From positions 496,001 to 560,000 of the forward strand of contig LLEY01000017.1 of the NCBI GenBank assembly GCA_001414485.1: DNA of 64,000 bases. The letters are read 5' to 3'. The position numbers and the translations under genes were made by a program. The notes under the pieces are model-generated. The model was not told the DNA's origin. It ran no database searches and was given only the letters and a program-made list of their open reading frames with translations. This DNA comes from Calycina herbarum (taxonomy: Eukaryota > Ascomycota > Leotiomycetes > Helotiales > Pezizellaceae). Shown here in pieces: positions 11,713 to 22,447 of this stretch (position 1 is the stretch's first letter; each line of letters opens with the position of its first letter).

Positions 11713-12195
11713 TATTCCAGAAGCTGAATCCTTACTGCCGTGTCTTTTTGCTCGCTTTGGGTCCTCACCAAACTCACACTGCAGCTGGATCCCAACCCAA
11801 AAGAGAGCCGCTTCTGTGACACTACTGCATTAGCAGCACACTTAGCTTACCACTACCTATCACTGGCTACACAACGGCCTCCTCCCAGTTACCACGTCAG
11901 CTACCTATCGTGAGAGCCTGCGACACCGTTCGGGGGCCACCAAAACCGCTTCAACTCCCGTTATTTTCATCCCTCCCGGCACCGGGACCACAGGTCCTCG
12001 TCCAACAAACCGGAATCAGAATCATCAATCGTTACACCCAAAAAGCCTAGATAACATCTTCATCTTGCAGCTGTCGTGCCTAGGACGCAGTTAGGAACTC
12101 GGTCAGAAGTCCAGAAAGGCTTCTGCTCTGCGGTGCAATCGCCCGACTTCTCACCCTCGTCCTCCTCGCCGGTCCCCCTTTTCGTGGACCCCGCC

Positions 12196-14025
12196 ATGTC
12201 GACCCCTGATTCGCTTCTTACTCCCATAGGTCAGTACCTGAGAAAACTCAGATTTCCCTCTTCTTCCTTACCTTGACCTATTCGCCAATGAATCACACCC
12301 GTGTGCAAACGGCTCGACGACGTTGATTTAGAGCTGGGCGTACCATGGCAATGCTGCCTCGTACTCCGATATGTATCAGAATCTCCCCCATTGCTATCAT
12401 TTTCACCCCACCCTCCGTTCGCGAGTCAGGAGCCCTATGCAACCTAATAATCACATTTTGGAGTCAAAATCAATTGCGACCCCGCACTAAAGTGACATTC
12501 TGTACAGCACAGCTTGCATACAGCTGTTGATGGAAGCTGCTGACGGAACATAATTGCTAACATCGCCTATAGGGTATCGAAACAGTAGTTGTGGTTATTG
12601 TCATAATAAATCTGGAAGTAGGTCTCAAAAACGTAATTCTTTCCTCCTCTTTGTCATCAAGTCACATAATATGGAAGCCTCCTAAAACCCGGTTCTACAA
12701 TTGTCTTCTTAGCACTAAGCCTTGACGAGAACTCTTCCGCCTTCCCAATCAGTCAGTATCTTATTTACTTTTGGTTTACAGGCTTTTCATATTATGCATC
12801 AGCGAGTTCGTTGACTCCCGCGTTATATCAAGATCTCCTTGATCGTGGATGGCGGCGATCGGGAACACTTCTCTACAAGCCAGACCAACGTGCTTCGTGT
12901 TGCCCCCAATATACGATCCGTCTCGATTCAGAATCCTTCCAACCTTCAAAAGATCAACGACAAACCTGGAACCGGTTCAACAAGCATATCCTCGGAGATT
13001 ATTACATCAAAGAGGCTGCAAAGCTCTATCCTTTGTCACGCGAGCAAGCCAAAAAACGTAACACCGAATTTAACTTGGTAGAACGAGTCCACGAAAGCGA
13101 GAAGCACTTATTAAAAACCCCACTTGATCCTGCCCACGCTCTGACAATTACTCTTGAGTCTGACAACCTCACGGCCGAGAAATATGCCGTGTTTGAAAAT
13201 TATCAGCGGATCGTTCACAATGAACCACCAAGTCGAATCAGTAAATCCGGCTTCAAAAACTTCTTATGCTCTTCGCCTCTTTCGAAAAGTAGCATGATCG
13301 TCGATGGACGTGAACGCAAGCTAGGATCTTACCACCAATGCTATCGAGTCGACGGAGAGCTAATTGCTGTTGGCGTTCTCGACCTCCTACCAACTTGCGT
13401 CAGTGCCGTCTATTTCATGTACCACGAATCGGTTCACAAATTTGGCTTTGGCAAACTGGGCGCTCTGAGAGAGATTGCACTTGCGAAAGAAGATGGCTAC
13501 AAGTGGTGGTATGCTGGCTTTTATATTCACAACTGTGTGAAGATGAAGTATAAGGGCGATTATACACCACAATATATGCTTGACCCGGTTTCATACAGCT
13601 GGGATCTGCTGGACGACGACTTGAGAAAGAAGTTGGACAAAAGAAAGTTCTTGAGTTTATCGCAAATGCCAGACGAACCAGAAGATGCCCAGCCAGAGGC
13701 CGAAGTCACAACCACGACAACAGCCGAAGAGAAAACAGGCGAGGACAGTGAGTCGGACGACGAGGATGCGCCTGTCCCGGATCCCGACCTCCCTCTATTT
13801 TCACGATCTATGCCTGGCCTTCTCAACAAGGACCAACTGTTGACAGATGTCGACCTCGATCACGTCAAGTTGAAAATTAGAGGACAGCAAGCGGAGACTT
13901 GCGATTTGATCAATTGGGACAGCGATGATCTCGAAAACCCGCACTGCCTCAAAGGAATTATCGCTGAACTCGTCTCTGCAGTTGGACCTAAAGCCACGAA
14001 GGAAATGACCATTACTTTCGGCTGA
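12196..14025 (+). CDS. ATE1: arginyl-tRNA--protein transferase
   Basis: Transfers Arg from Arg-tRNA to N-terminal Asp/Glu (and oxidised Cys) of proteins, creating an Arg/N-degron. Predicted 440 aa from exons 12196-12229, 12573-12617 and 12782-14025. The first intron (343 bp) ends with GCTAAC then CTATAG; the second is 164 bp. The tiny middle exon supplies IGYRNSSCGYCHNKSG. Cys18-x-x-Cys21 and the vicinal Cys66-Cys67 (SCCPQYTIRLD) are the four N-terminal cysteines known to be important in yeast Ate1. The C-terminal domain carries the family block PTCVSAVYFMYHE..FGFGKLGALREIALA and the GFYIHNCVKMKYKGDYTPQY segment. An acidic, low-complexity insert (about 300-340, rich in Glu/Asp/Thr) precedes the last 95 residues. 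Two short plus-strand frames overlapping the 5' end are shadows. Confidence 0.95.
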
Positions 14026-14154
14026 GCTCATGATATAGAGGAATATACACGCAAAGAGTAGGGGGAAGAACATCTTTGAAGTCATATCGAGACAGCAAGC
14101 ATCAGCAATAAAATCATCTACCGAAAAGTCCCAAACGCCGGATATTCGAGGTTA

Positions 14155-15567
14155 TCAAACAGGGTGAGCAATTGCCATTACTTCTGGCGCACTTTTCTCC
14201 AAAATAGCCAAAACATCCTTCCACACCTGTTCCTGCATTTTTTGTCCTTCGGGTCCTAAAATGTTATGTACTACTTCTCTGCGATACAATTAGGTTCATA
14301 CTCTGACTTGTTTTGTTTGGGAAACTTATTACTTTCTATAGTCCTCCTGGCTCTGGTAATCAGCAAGATGAAATCCATTTTCTTTAGGTGTTGTCAATCC
14401 TGCTTGTGCCAGTGTGCGAGCTCCACCTTCCGTTGTTTTCATGGCAAGGGTCATTAGGATGTCGATTAAGGTTGAAAATACGATGTTTGTTTTGTAGTTT
14501 CGGGCGAGGTCGGATTTGGTTGGTCCTTTTCTTGTTAATACTTGCAATTGGAATGCAGTCAGGATACCAGAGGGTGTTGGAGTCCATGTTAGGCACGAAA
14601 CTGGCCATGAAGCGCACAGCTTTTATGATTGTGCGAGGCAAATCCGGAGAAGGAATAATATATTCTTTCGATTCTCCGAACTTGTTCGTACAATTGTAGA
14701 CCTGGTACCAGCTACCTGTACTCGGTAGTGCCTTGAGCCCAAGCCTAGGAACCAACATGGACTTCGACAGCCTTTAGTTAGGTAAGTATTTCTTCTTACC
14801 TGGGCAAATTGAATTGACGATGACTTCCGGGCTACAGAACCGGGAATCAGTACATTTCTATCTTCAAACGAGAAACCAACATACCTTCCATCCTTTCCAA
14901 GAGCCAATTTCTCAATTTCTCGCACGATGTATTGTTCCAACAACTTACTCACCGCATACATATCCGGATTCCCACTGGGCCAGTTCTTTTCCTGACTGAA
15001 GTACTGCGGTATTTGTTGCTGTGGCCATTTTGGCTCCTTGATTTGCACACTTCTATGCACCCCACTCGTCACAAACCCCATATGAGCTTTCCCTCCACCA
15101 ACCTTCTTCAACCATGGTAGTAATAACAATGCCAAAAGCGCCGTGCTCAAGACATTGGTTTGTATAGTTTCTTCGAATCCTTCCTTTCCTTCCATATATT
15201 TCGCACTGATCCAGCCTGCATTCAAGAGTACTACATCCATCCTTCCTTCCTCTTGTATCAATTTCGAGGCGAATGCTTTTGTGCCGGCGAGAGTACTCAT
15301 GTCCAATTCCCGTACTTTGACAATATCTTTTCCTCCTGTGTTTGTTGCTTCTTCGATTTGGGCTTTTGCTGTCAGGGCTTTGGAGAGGTTACGGCCTGTT
15401 ATTGTTACGGAGGAGGCACCGAGGTTTATGTAGTGGATTGCTACTGCGAGACCGAGGCCTGAGGTTCCTCCTGTTATGAGGATGGATTTCTTGCTGAAGG
15501 AATTGGGTGGTGGGAGAGGGGGGAGGGCAAACTTGTTGCGGTAAATCAGGGCTATAGGGTTGACCAT
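14155..15567 (-). CDS. short-chain dehydrogenase/reductase, four exons
   Basis: NAD(P)-dependent oxidoreductase of unknown substrate. Predicted 343 aa from exons 15567-14885, 14831-14800, 14525-14333 and 14278-14155. The exons join as KDGS/PEVIVNSICPG/PTKSDLARNY/..EDYRK/EVVHNILGPEG, reproducing the C-terminal half typical of fungal SDRs; without splicing the frame is lost. Rossmann motif T32-G-G-T-S-G37-L-G39, the N116-A-G motif (LLNAG), catalytic Ser168 (FVTSG), Tyr204 and Lys208 (YAVSK) are all present. Intron 2 is 274 bp, against 53 and 54 bp for its neighbours, and contains long open stretches. A basic N-terminus before the Rossmann fold is short and shows no clear membrane segment. The gene is convergent with ATE1 (130 bp between stops). 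Confidence 0.9.
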
Positions 15568-16149
15568 TTTTGCTGGTTTTGGAAGTGAGAGGTGTGGATG
15601 ATGGAGTTGGTTTTTCGGAAGACGAGAGCTTAGTGATTGAGGTTGATGAATTGAGAGACTGAGCTAAGTAAAGGGGAATGGCAATAGGTATAAATACTCC
15701 CTTTTGTAAAAGGACTTAGCTGCTACTTTGTGCCCGTAATCAGGCTTCGTGTATCCTTGTGGGTTTTCGGAGACATAAACGGAGGAACTTAACCCGCAGA
15801 CGCCATGGAGGATTTGAAATCAATAGATCTGGAAGTAAGCTTTCAAGTACCATTTAGGAATAGCTTGAAGCACACTGCTGGTGTAAAATTGACCGGTTTC
15901 CTATTCTAAAATTTCAATTGCTCGTTCTATACGAAAGGGGGGATGAACTTCGAGCCGATTCTCAGCCTTGTCAAAATATCGTCAGCCTCGCCCTAATCCC
16001 TGCATCCTGCTTTGAAGCAAAATAAATGTCAAGCTCCCAACAAGCTCACACACCTAATCACACTCACCATAATCGCGCGGAAATACCCTCGACAGCGATT
16101 GCGCATCCTCTCCTCATTCATCAATACCCCACGAGGGCGAAACAAAAAG
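15568..16149. other. intergenic, divergent promoter
   Basis: Between the SDR gene (-) and RRP42 (+). A TATAAATA sequence lies at about 15690. No coding region supported; the frame upstream of RRP42 from 16012 lacks an ATG. Confidence 0.5.
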
Positions 16150-17271
16150 ATGGCCCCCTCAGGACTCCAGCAAGTCCTTCTCTCCCCCGCCGAACTCTCA
16201 TACCTCCACACCTCCCTCTCCTCCACACCACCAATTCGTCCCGACGGTCGCGTAGCAACACAATTCAGACCTTTAGTTGCGGAGAGTGATATATTACCTG
16301 GCACGAATGGGAGCGCGCGTATCTGTTTCGCAGACGGAACAGAAGCTATTGTTGGTGTGAAGGCTGAGGTTGAGAAATCGACAGGATATTCTAGAGAGGA
16401 TAAAGTCGATGATGAAGAGGAGGAAGGAGGGTTAAAGAGGGGAAGAAATGAGTGGGTGGAGATTAGTGTTGATATTCCGGGGGTGAGGGATGATGATTCG
16501 AATCCTGTATTTTTGGCGGCGATGTTGGGGGAGGCGTTGCTTGCGGATGGGGGGTTTGTGGAGAGGTTGTGGATTAATAGGAAGTTTCATTGGAGGTTGT
16601 ATTTGGATGTTTGTTTCCCCGTTCTAACTTTTATGGATTTGAGCTAATTGATGAAATAGGTGCTTCTGCTCTCTCCGCCATTATCATACCCCCTCCCATT
16701 ACTATCACTCACCACCCACCTCGCCCTCCTCAACACCCGACTCCCCAAACTCATATCCGAAAAAGACGAAGACCCAATGTTCGACGACGACTGGGACGCA
16801 AGCGTCTTTCTCTACGAACCCTCATCTCTCCATTCCGGTCGACCACCCGTCACACTCCTCGTCATGGCCGTAAAAGACAGCATAATCTTCGATCCCTCAA
16901 AAGAAGAACTAGCAATCGCAGATGTCGTGCTTGCAGTTGCTCTTTCCGAAAAAAGTGTTCCCTCGAGTGACATGGATATCGATTCCGAGTCGAGAAAGAG
17001 GAATTTACGGTTGTTGGCTGTGAGGACGATAGATCCTCCTAGTAGGTTAACGCATAGAGGTGTTGCGAATAAAGCCAATACCGCGACGGGAGGGACTGCG
17101 AAAAAGGGGAATTTGGAGGAAGGGAATGGGGTTGGGGAGGAGGGAGTTTGGTGTCCGCCTAGGGGGGGGGCGAAGAGGAAGTTGATCAAAGAGATGATTG
17201 GGAAGGTACTTGAGAAGGGGGGTGTGGGCGAGGAAGTGTTAGATGGAATGCATGGTGCTGAGTCGATGTGA
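16150..17271 (+). CDS. RRP42: exosome complex subunit Rrp42
   Basis: RNase PH-like, catalytically inactive ring subunit of the RNA exosome (3'-5' decay and processing in nucleus and cytoplasm). Predicted 356 aa from exons 16150-16608 and 16660-17271; the 51-bp intron (donor GTTTGT, acceptor AATAG) splits LYLD | VLLLSPPLSYPLPLLSL in phase 0. The start codon gives MAPSGLQQVLLSPAELSYL. Family markers are RPDGRVATQFRPL near residue 30-42, GSARICFADGTEAIVGVKAEVE, and W..DASVFLYEPSSL with the following PPVTLLVMAVKDSIIFDPSKEEL. Two low-complexity inserts are present: an acidic one (about 85-100) and a Gly/Asn/Lys-rich one (about 290-330), which make it longer than yeast Rrp42 (265 aa). Confidence 0.92.
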
Positions 17272-17784
17272 ATGAAGAGCATGGCAAGATAAGTCGTGTA
17301 TATTGAAGAACCTTGCTATGAAAAAGATACCCCCCTTTTTTTTTGGAGAGAAGAACTTGAATTGAATCTTGGTAAATTCTCATGGTTCTTACCTTGCCGC
17401 AAGATTGGAGATTTGATCTATCTGGAGACTAATCTCTGTCGTTCTCGATGGCCAGTTCTCTACGTTTAGCGAACGCAGTCTTCCCTGCGGACATCTATTT
17501 TAATAAGGATACATATTACAAGAATATTTAGGACAGCGAAATTTGGGAGAATCGACAGTAAAGTCTCTCAATTGTTTTTCGTTGTATCACTAGAAATCCA
17601 AATCTATTATCAAGAGCGTTGAGTCACTCACTCACCGATTGGTCTTCAAATCTTGGCCGGTACCGCCCGCAGAAACATTTAATTCGATCCTTCCCTCAAA
17701 CCACGAACTTGAACCAAAATACTCAACTACCAACAAGCTCATTTAGATTCCGATCATACGAGAACACACGGAAAACCGTCTATC
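17272..17784. other. intergenic
   Basis: Between the stop of RRP42 and the HAD gene. A run of T (about 17337-17345) follows the RRP42 stop. No gene, repeat or RNA seen. Confidence 0.5.
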
Positions 17785-18917
17785 ATGGCGACAGCGACCC
17801 CAAAAACAGAGTATGTGTCCCGATTGCCTCTCCATTTTACCCCGCTAACGTCATTTAAAGCTTCCCCCCGATTCGAGCCTGTCTCTTTGATATGGATGGA
17901 CTTCTTATGTAAGTTTCGCCTATCCTTTTACTCGTACACAAGTTTACGAGTGTACCGGTACCCCTCCAACAATCTCAGCCAGCGCAGCGTCACCTACCCC
18001 CCTTCAACCTTCAGTCTAATGACCCTCCGCTGGGTCTCCGAGGGCCACTGCCGTGGAGGCTGTATTGTTTTCGCTGCGCTCTAATTTACCATTTGCTCCA
18101 ACAATCATTTCCATAACTCAGTTTGAGATCTCATAATTGAGCGAATGGGTTGAAGAGGCAAGAACTGACTTCCCCCAGAAACACCGAAGACATATACACC
18201 CTAGCCCACAACATCATCCTCAAAACCCTCGATGCGGGTCCCATGATATGGCCCATTAAAATGCAACTCCAAGGTCGACCAGCCCATCAAGCCATCGATC
18301 TCCTCCTCTCATACTTTAATCTCACTGACAAAATCTCCGCCGCTGAGTACACGGAAAAACTTCACGTGGTACAAGAACAAGAATTCCGCAAAAGCGTTGC
18401 TTTACCTGGTGTCCCAAAACTTCTGGAAGATTTGAAGAAGGGTGGAACGAAGATTGCTCTTGCTACTAGTTCTCAGAAACACCATTTTGACATCAAAACC
18501 GCGCATTTAGAAGACCTATTCTCTGTTTTTGCAAAGGAAAATAGGGTGTTGGGTGATAATCCTAGAATTCCTAGGGGTAGAGGGAAGCCGAATCCTGATA
18601 TTTATCTTGTTGCTTTGAAGACTTTGAATGATGGTTTACCAGAGGGAGAGCGGAAGATTACACCCGAGGAATGTTTGGTTTTTGAGGATGGGGTTCCGGG
18701 GGTTGTGGCGGGAAGAAGGGCTGGGATGAGGGTTGTTTGGGTTCCTCATCTTGGACTTGCTGGGGAGTTACAGGGGAAGGAGGATGAGGTTTTAGCGGGC
18801 CTTGCGGAGGGAGAGGGGGATGGGGTTAAAGGAACTGTTGGAGATGGATGGGCTGAGCAGAGGATTACTTTGGAGGACTTTCCTTATGCGAAGTATGGGG
18901 TTGTTGTTGGGTCTTAG
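17785..18917 (+). CDS. HAD-superfamily phosphatase, pseudouridine-5'-phosphatase-like
   Basis: Predicted 270 aa from exons 17785-17810, 17861-17908 and 18179-18917. Introns are 50 bp (branch GCTAAC) and 270 bp (branch ACTGAC, acceptor CCCAG). Splicing assembles HAD motif I, F18-D19-M-D21-G-L-L-I-N, with Asp19 as the expected nucleophile; this motif is spread over all three exons, which confirms the model. Motif II is IALATSS (Thr/Ser), the motif III Lys is in GKPNPDIY, and motif IV is LVFEDGVPGVVAGRRAGM. The helical cap sits between motif I and II. Subfamily resemblance is to HDHD1/Gpp1-like beta-phosphoglucomutase-type enzymes; the substrate is not decided by sequence. A Gly/Glu-rich insert (about 225-250) is loosely conserved. 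Confidence 0.9.
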
Positions 18918-19298
18918 TTGCGATTTCACTGGATGTACGGATTGGGGGAGTTTAAAATAAAACTAGGCAACGGAAATGGAGATATGGAACGAAAGTAGCA
19001 TGATTGAAAACGCATTGTTTGTCTTTTTGGCTCTTAAACCAGCAGCAAAGCTTCAGGTGGCTGCGAGGGTCTTCAATTTTTGCGTTACGACTTTTCCTAT
19101 GGCTTTCCGGAACTCGCCTTATTCAATCCTTGAGTTCATATTGCTTTTCTGTTCTCTTGGAAGTATCAAACGAGTATCACTTTTGTTTTGTAAGAGCTCA
19201 GCTTTCGGTTGTAAAATATTCCGATTCTATAGCGACTATCTAGTGTCTTCCTAAGTTCACTCTTGGAAAAACATTGTTTTGTTCTAGCTTAGGTTGAT
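18918..19298. other. intergenic between convergent genes
   Basis: Only short frames in different phases; nothing supported. It separates the HAD gene (+) from the F-box-like gene (-). Confidence 0.5.
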
Positions 19299-19730
19299 TT
19301 AATATAATCTCTGTGTTTTCAGATTGAACCGAAATCTGGGAGACTCCATGCCAGGCCCCTCCTCCTTCTCTTCATTTTTCTCTTTCTCGTTTAAGTCTTT
19401 GAAGCTGAGAACAGTGAAGCAGCAGTCCTCTCGCCCCTCTTCTGATTTCTCTCCCACGTTTGTGAAGCAAAACTCAAATCTTCGAACATAACCCCAAGAT
19501 TGTGGACCATAGCGATATGGCAATTTTCTCATTGGATGTGATAGCTCTGTGCCATTTGAGGCCAGCTTTGTTTCGGGCATAAAATGAAGCTTCTTCTGGA
19601 TTTCTGGGGAGGTTTCGATTGTTGATTTCCAGAAATGGCTCACACGGAAACAGTTGGTGAGGATGTCTTGGAATTCTAGACCAAGAAGGATTGCTGAGAG
19701 GATTTTGGGGAGGAGAAGTGATCGTTTCAT
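19299..19730 (-). CDS. small F-box-like protein, start or frame uncertain
   Basis: 143 aa, single exon from ATG 19730. Residues about 5-50 read as a fungal F-box (LLPKILSAILLGLEFQDILTNCFRVSHFWKSTIE), which would link a target to the SCF ubiquitin ligase through Skp1. The rest (PQSWGYVRRFEFCF..FTVLSFKDL..) is a short hydrophobic/charged tail, and the protein ends after an acidic low-complexity stretch. An upstream ATG at 19782 opens a different frame (MSESTTQPEGAKGKA), which looks like the natural N-terminus of such a protein; a one-base shift near 19740 would join it to the F-box frame. So this is either a gene with a second ATG start, or a slightly frameshifted copy. A TATA box lies upstream at 19869. 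Confidence 0.55.
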   Translation of the reverse strand: MKRSLLLPKILSAILLGLEFQDILTNCFRVSHFWKSTIETSPEIQKKLHFMPETKLASNGTELSHPMRKLPYRYGPQSWGYVRRFEFCFTNVGEKSEEGREDCCFTVLSFKDLNEKEKNEEKEEGPGMESPRFRFNLKTQRLY

Positions 19731-19868
19731 GGCAACGGGCTTTGCCTTTGGCTCCTTCAGGTTGTGTCGTACTTTCGCTCATGATGGTTGATTTTTGCTG
19801 TTGAGGGATGTATTGATGAGTGGAAAGTTGTTTGTATTCCCAAGCTGCTCTTAGGACAAGTGCTTGAA

Positions 19869-19876
19869 TATTTATA
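19869..19876 (-). promoter_or_regulatory. TATA box TATAAATA
   Basis: Canonical TATAAATA on the minus strand, 87 bp before ATG 19782 and 139 bp before ATG 19730 of the F-box-like gene. The spacing favours transcription that includes the upstream ATG, which matters for the frame question in that gene. Confidence 0.4.
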
Positions 19877-21134
19877 ACCAAATGAAGGCTTGACAGTGGA
19901 TAGCCTAGCATAGTTAGGCTATTATCGCTAGGAGATTCACTTTAAATTTGAATATTTAAGGTTGTTTTGATTTGGAGAGGACGTATTTGTTTTCATGACA
20001 GAAAGAACCTGAACTGACGGAAAAAGAAGGGAGTTGGGAAAGGAAATAAATTGGATTCATCCATCTAATGCCACAGAAAGGAGGTGGTGAAGCGCGAGTG
20101 AAAGACTCCGTAATATGGAGGTTGTTTCAATTGAGTTTGAGTGTACTCACCAAGTTCATACCACCACGGCGTGTCCAACAGTAACAAAGAATAGCACAAT
20201 GTTGAAAAGGTTTCATTCAAGCCTAGGGAAAAAATGGCAAAGCTAGCCACCACCCTCAAGGGGCGGTCACGGGATAAGACCGGACGAACTGAGTTTGTAA
20301 ACCTTTGCGGCTTCGAGTCGTATTGTCGAGTTAGTCATATCTTATGCGCATCGATGCCCTCAAGAACATCACTTTGACCCAAGCCATTCCTTTTCAATAG
20401 TTGATATTTTGATGTTTTGTGGGGCAAGATGAGCTTGTCGGTCTATGTTAGATTCTGCAAAGAATCAATAAAGGCCTTTGGGATAATAGTATGGTTTCGC
20501 TTAGATGTACCAGACAGTCTTGGGTAAATTTAACGCGACATACTCTTGTTGTGGCTCATCTGATTATTCCGAAGAGTAAAAATCGATAGCTTCTGAGTAC
20601 AAGATATTTCAAATATGAGAATGATTGCTCAATTCACCACGACCCATTTGATAAGCGAGGGCACCAAGTTGGTCACTCTCCCTTAAAAAAAACTTGATTG
20701 GCGCACAAGTCCTGTAAAAAACAACACGCTTCAAGAACAATACAATGACCAAGAAAAAAAATGGCAAAAAAACTGCGTACTCTTGCGAGCCGGCCAAGTC
20801 AAACACAGCATTACCTGGGTTGTATTTTAGGCCGTCAATCCTACACTAGTTTACACGTTAATGCGCAGGCACCTACGTATGGGTGTTGCCTGTATAACCA
20901 TTAGGCCATACAGGCTTCTTTACAATTGACTGACAGGACGTGCCTTATTTGAGGCTTTCTACATTTTGTGTTTGTTTTGTTTTGTGGGCCCAGGTGGGGC
21001 GGTTGTACTTTGGCGAATATCCCGAGTTCACCTTCAAGTGAATACACCTCTAGCCTCAGGATTGACACTCTCATTGGCCTGGGGATTTCGCAGACCATCG
21101 GTATCCAGTCGTTCATATGGAGCACTCATTAACT
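19877..21134. other. intergenic, 1.26 kb
   Basis: Minus-strand frames at about 20065, 20609 and 20901 have no recognisable features. I see no RNA gene or repeat here until the inverted repeat at 21135. Confidence 0.5.
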
Positions 21135-21367
21135 CATAATCGTGGGGGTGGCGCTGCTGGCCCTTCGCAAGCTCAGGGAGTAGGTGCATTTAAGTAGCAT
21201 ATTATATTAAAAATAATAGGGAGCTAAGGCCACATCAAACTTTTAGCTTAGCGTCTCTATTCAAATATGGCTTGCGTGTGAGCCTGAGACGTAAGCCACA
21301 TATGCTAACTAAATGCACCTACTCCCTGAGCTTGCGAAGGGCCAGCAGCGCCACGCCTACGATTATG
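21135..21367. mobile_element. MITE-like element with 68-bp terminal inverted repeats
   Basis: A 233-bp unit whose two ends are near-perfect inverted copies for about 68 bp, from CATAATCGTGGGGGTGGCG on the left to the matching end CGATTATG at 21360-21367, with only a handful of mismatches. The core of about 95 bp is AT-rich and non-coding. Long inverted ends, small size and no frame fit a MITE or foldback element. I could not identify a convincing target-site duplication; the flanks ACT/ACT are only suggestive. An RNA copy would form a long hairpin. Confidence 0.65.
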
Positions 21368-21590
21368 TACTGTTGTGGTGTATAAGTGAGATGAATAATA
21401 ATCAACATTTGGACGTGAGATGTTACAAACTGCATAAAAGTGAGGTATGGTCAGGTGTGCAGTAGACGAGCCTTAGCGAGTTGAGAAGTTACTTGGGTTT
21501 TATGAGTTCAATTATCTTCTACAGAAATTATGAGTATCATTGGGTGTCTATTGAAGCACACAACATCCAGAACCCCACGACTTGCCCGAC

Positions 21591-21803
21591 GACGACTTGA
21601 CCGACGACTTGACCGGCGACATGACCGGCGACAAGACCGGCGACGTGACCGGCGACGTGACCGGCGACAAGACCGACGACAAGACCGACGACAAGACCGG
21701 CGACAAGACCGGCGACGTGACCGGCGACGTGACCGACGACTTGGCCGACGACTTGACCGACGACTTGACCGACGACTTGACCGACGACTTGGCCGACGAC
21801 TTG
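21591..21803. repeat. 12-bp minisatellite, about 18 units
   Basis: Units are variants of GACGACTTGACC, for example GGCGACATGACC and GGCGACAAGACC: 17 full units plus a 9-bp partial. Variation is mostly at the 4th base and the TTG/ATG/AAG/GTG triplet. Because the unit is a multiple of three, two plus-strand frames and minus-strand frames stay open. One plus frame starts at ATG 21530 (108 codons, Arg-Arg-x-Asp repeats); another reads Asp-Asp-Leu-Thr. It ends 13 bp short of the stop codon of the minus-strand gene at 21817, so it probably lies in that gene's 3' untranslated region. Confidence 0.88.
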
Positions 21804-21816
21804 GAAGCACTTCTAA

Positions 21817-22155
21817 CTATTCCCAGCTGAATCTTGGCATGAACAGAAATCTATAATTTTCCCTCAACACCTCCATACCCAACGTGGTAACGAGTTCGTC
21901 ACCCTTGTTGAGGGTGTAAGTGCCTCGATTCTTATCGCTGTAGATTTCGATGCTTTCAAATTGGCTTGCGTTTGCTGGAAGTTCCAATCGATAGAAACCC
22001 ATGGGGTCCGCTGGGACTTTGTGTTAACAGATTATCTTCAAGTTGCTGGAGGAGGATGACATACTAATTTCACGGTAGGGGAGGATTTTAAATTCTTGGT
22101 CAAGTAGGTCCCAAACGACAACTTCTTCATCAAGGGGTGTTTGGTTGGCGCTCAT
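21817..22155 (-). CDS. small unrecognised protein, two exons
   Basis: Predicted 96 aa from exons 22155-22065 and 22016-21817; the 48-bp intron (donor GTATGT, branch GTTAAC, acceptor AAAG) joins YREI to IPADPMGFYRLEL in phase 1. The protein has no signal peptide, membrane segment or recognised motif; it is predicted soluble, mixed alpha/beta, with an N-terminal VVVWDLLDQEF. It may be a diverged relative of the next gene upstream (both have a VWD segment, then a Tyr-rich YRL/YKL stretch), but the similarity is weak. The minisatellite at 21591 follows its stop codon directly. Likely lineage-specific. Confidence 0.68.
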
Positions 22156-22447
22156 TTTGAGATGTTGTAACTTGTGGTGAGGTGTTTGGCTTTCGAGTGT
22201 TGTTTGAACTCGAAGCCTTAGTTAGGTTTTTAGAAATGGTGATGGAGATAGAGAGAAGAGAACGGAGATAGAGACTTAAATATATGTTCCACTTGGGAGT
22301 TTGTGACTTGACTTGAGACCTAATTATTCAATAGAATTTATTTACTATTGTGTCATATCACCGAGTTGAATCATACAAGAGAAATATGAGTAAAGTGTTG
22401 TTGATTTTATGATTCGAGTCACCCAACCCAATAACCAAGTCAAACAA

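Larger units (their letters stand above)
10122..12195. other. 2.1-kb divergent intergenic region
   Basis: Separates the Nudix gene (-) from ATE1 (+). Many overlapping 60-150 codon frames exist on both strands, but none shows conserved motifs or good splice structure. It holds two short tandem repeats (10698 and 11671; separate entries). It probably contains long 5' leaders/promoters for both genes; a missed non-coding RNA or small gene cannot be excluded. Confidence 0.5.

Noticed and set aside
11547..11822. Minus-strand Ser-Glu repeat protein over the GACTCA array
   Set aside because: The frame is produced by the hexamer repeat itself and has no supported exon structure.
20609..21125. Minus-strand frames of 65 and 74 codons
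   Set aside because: No motif, no splice partner, and composition like the surrounding intergenic DNA.
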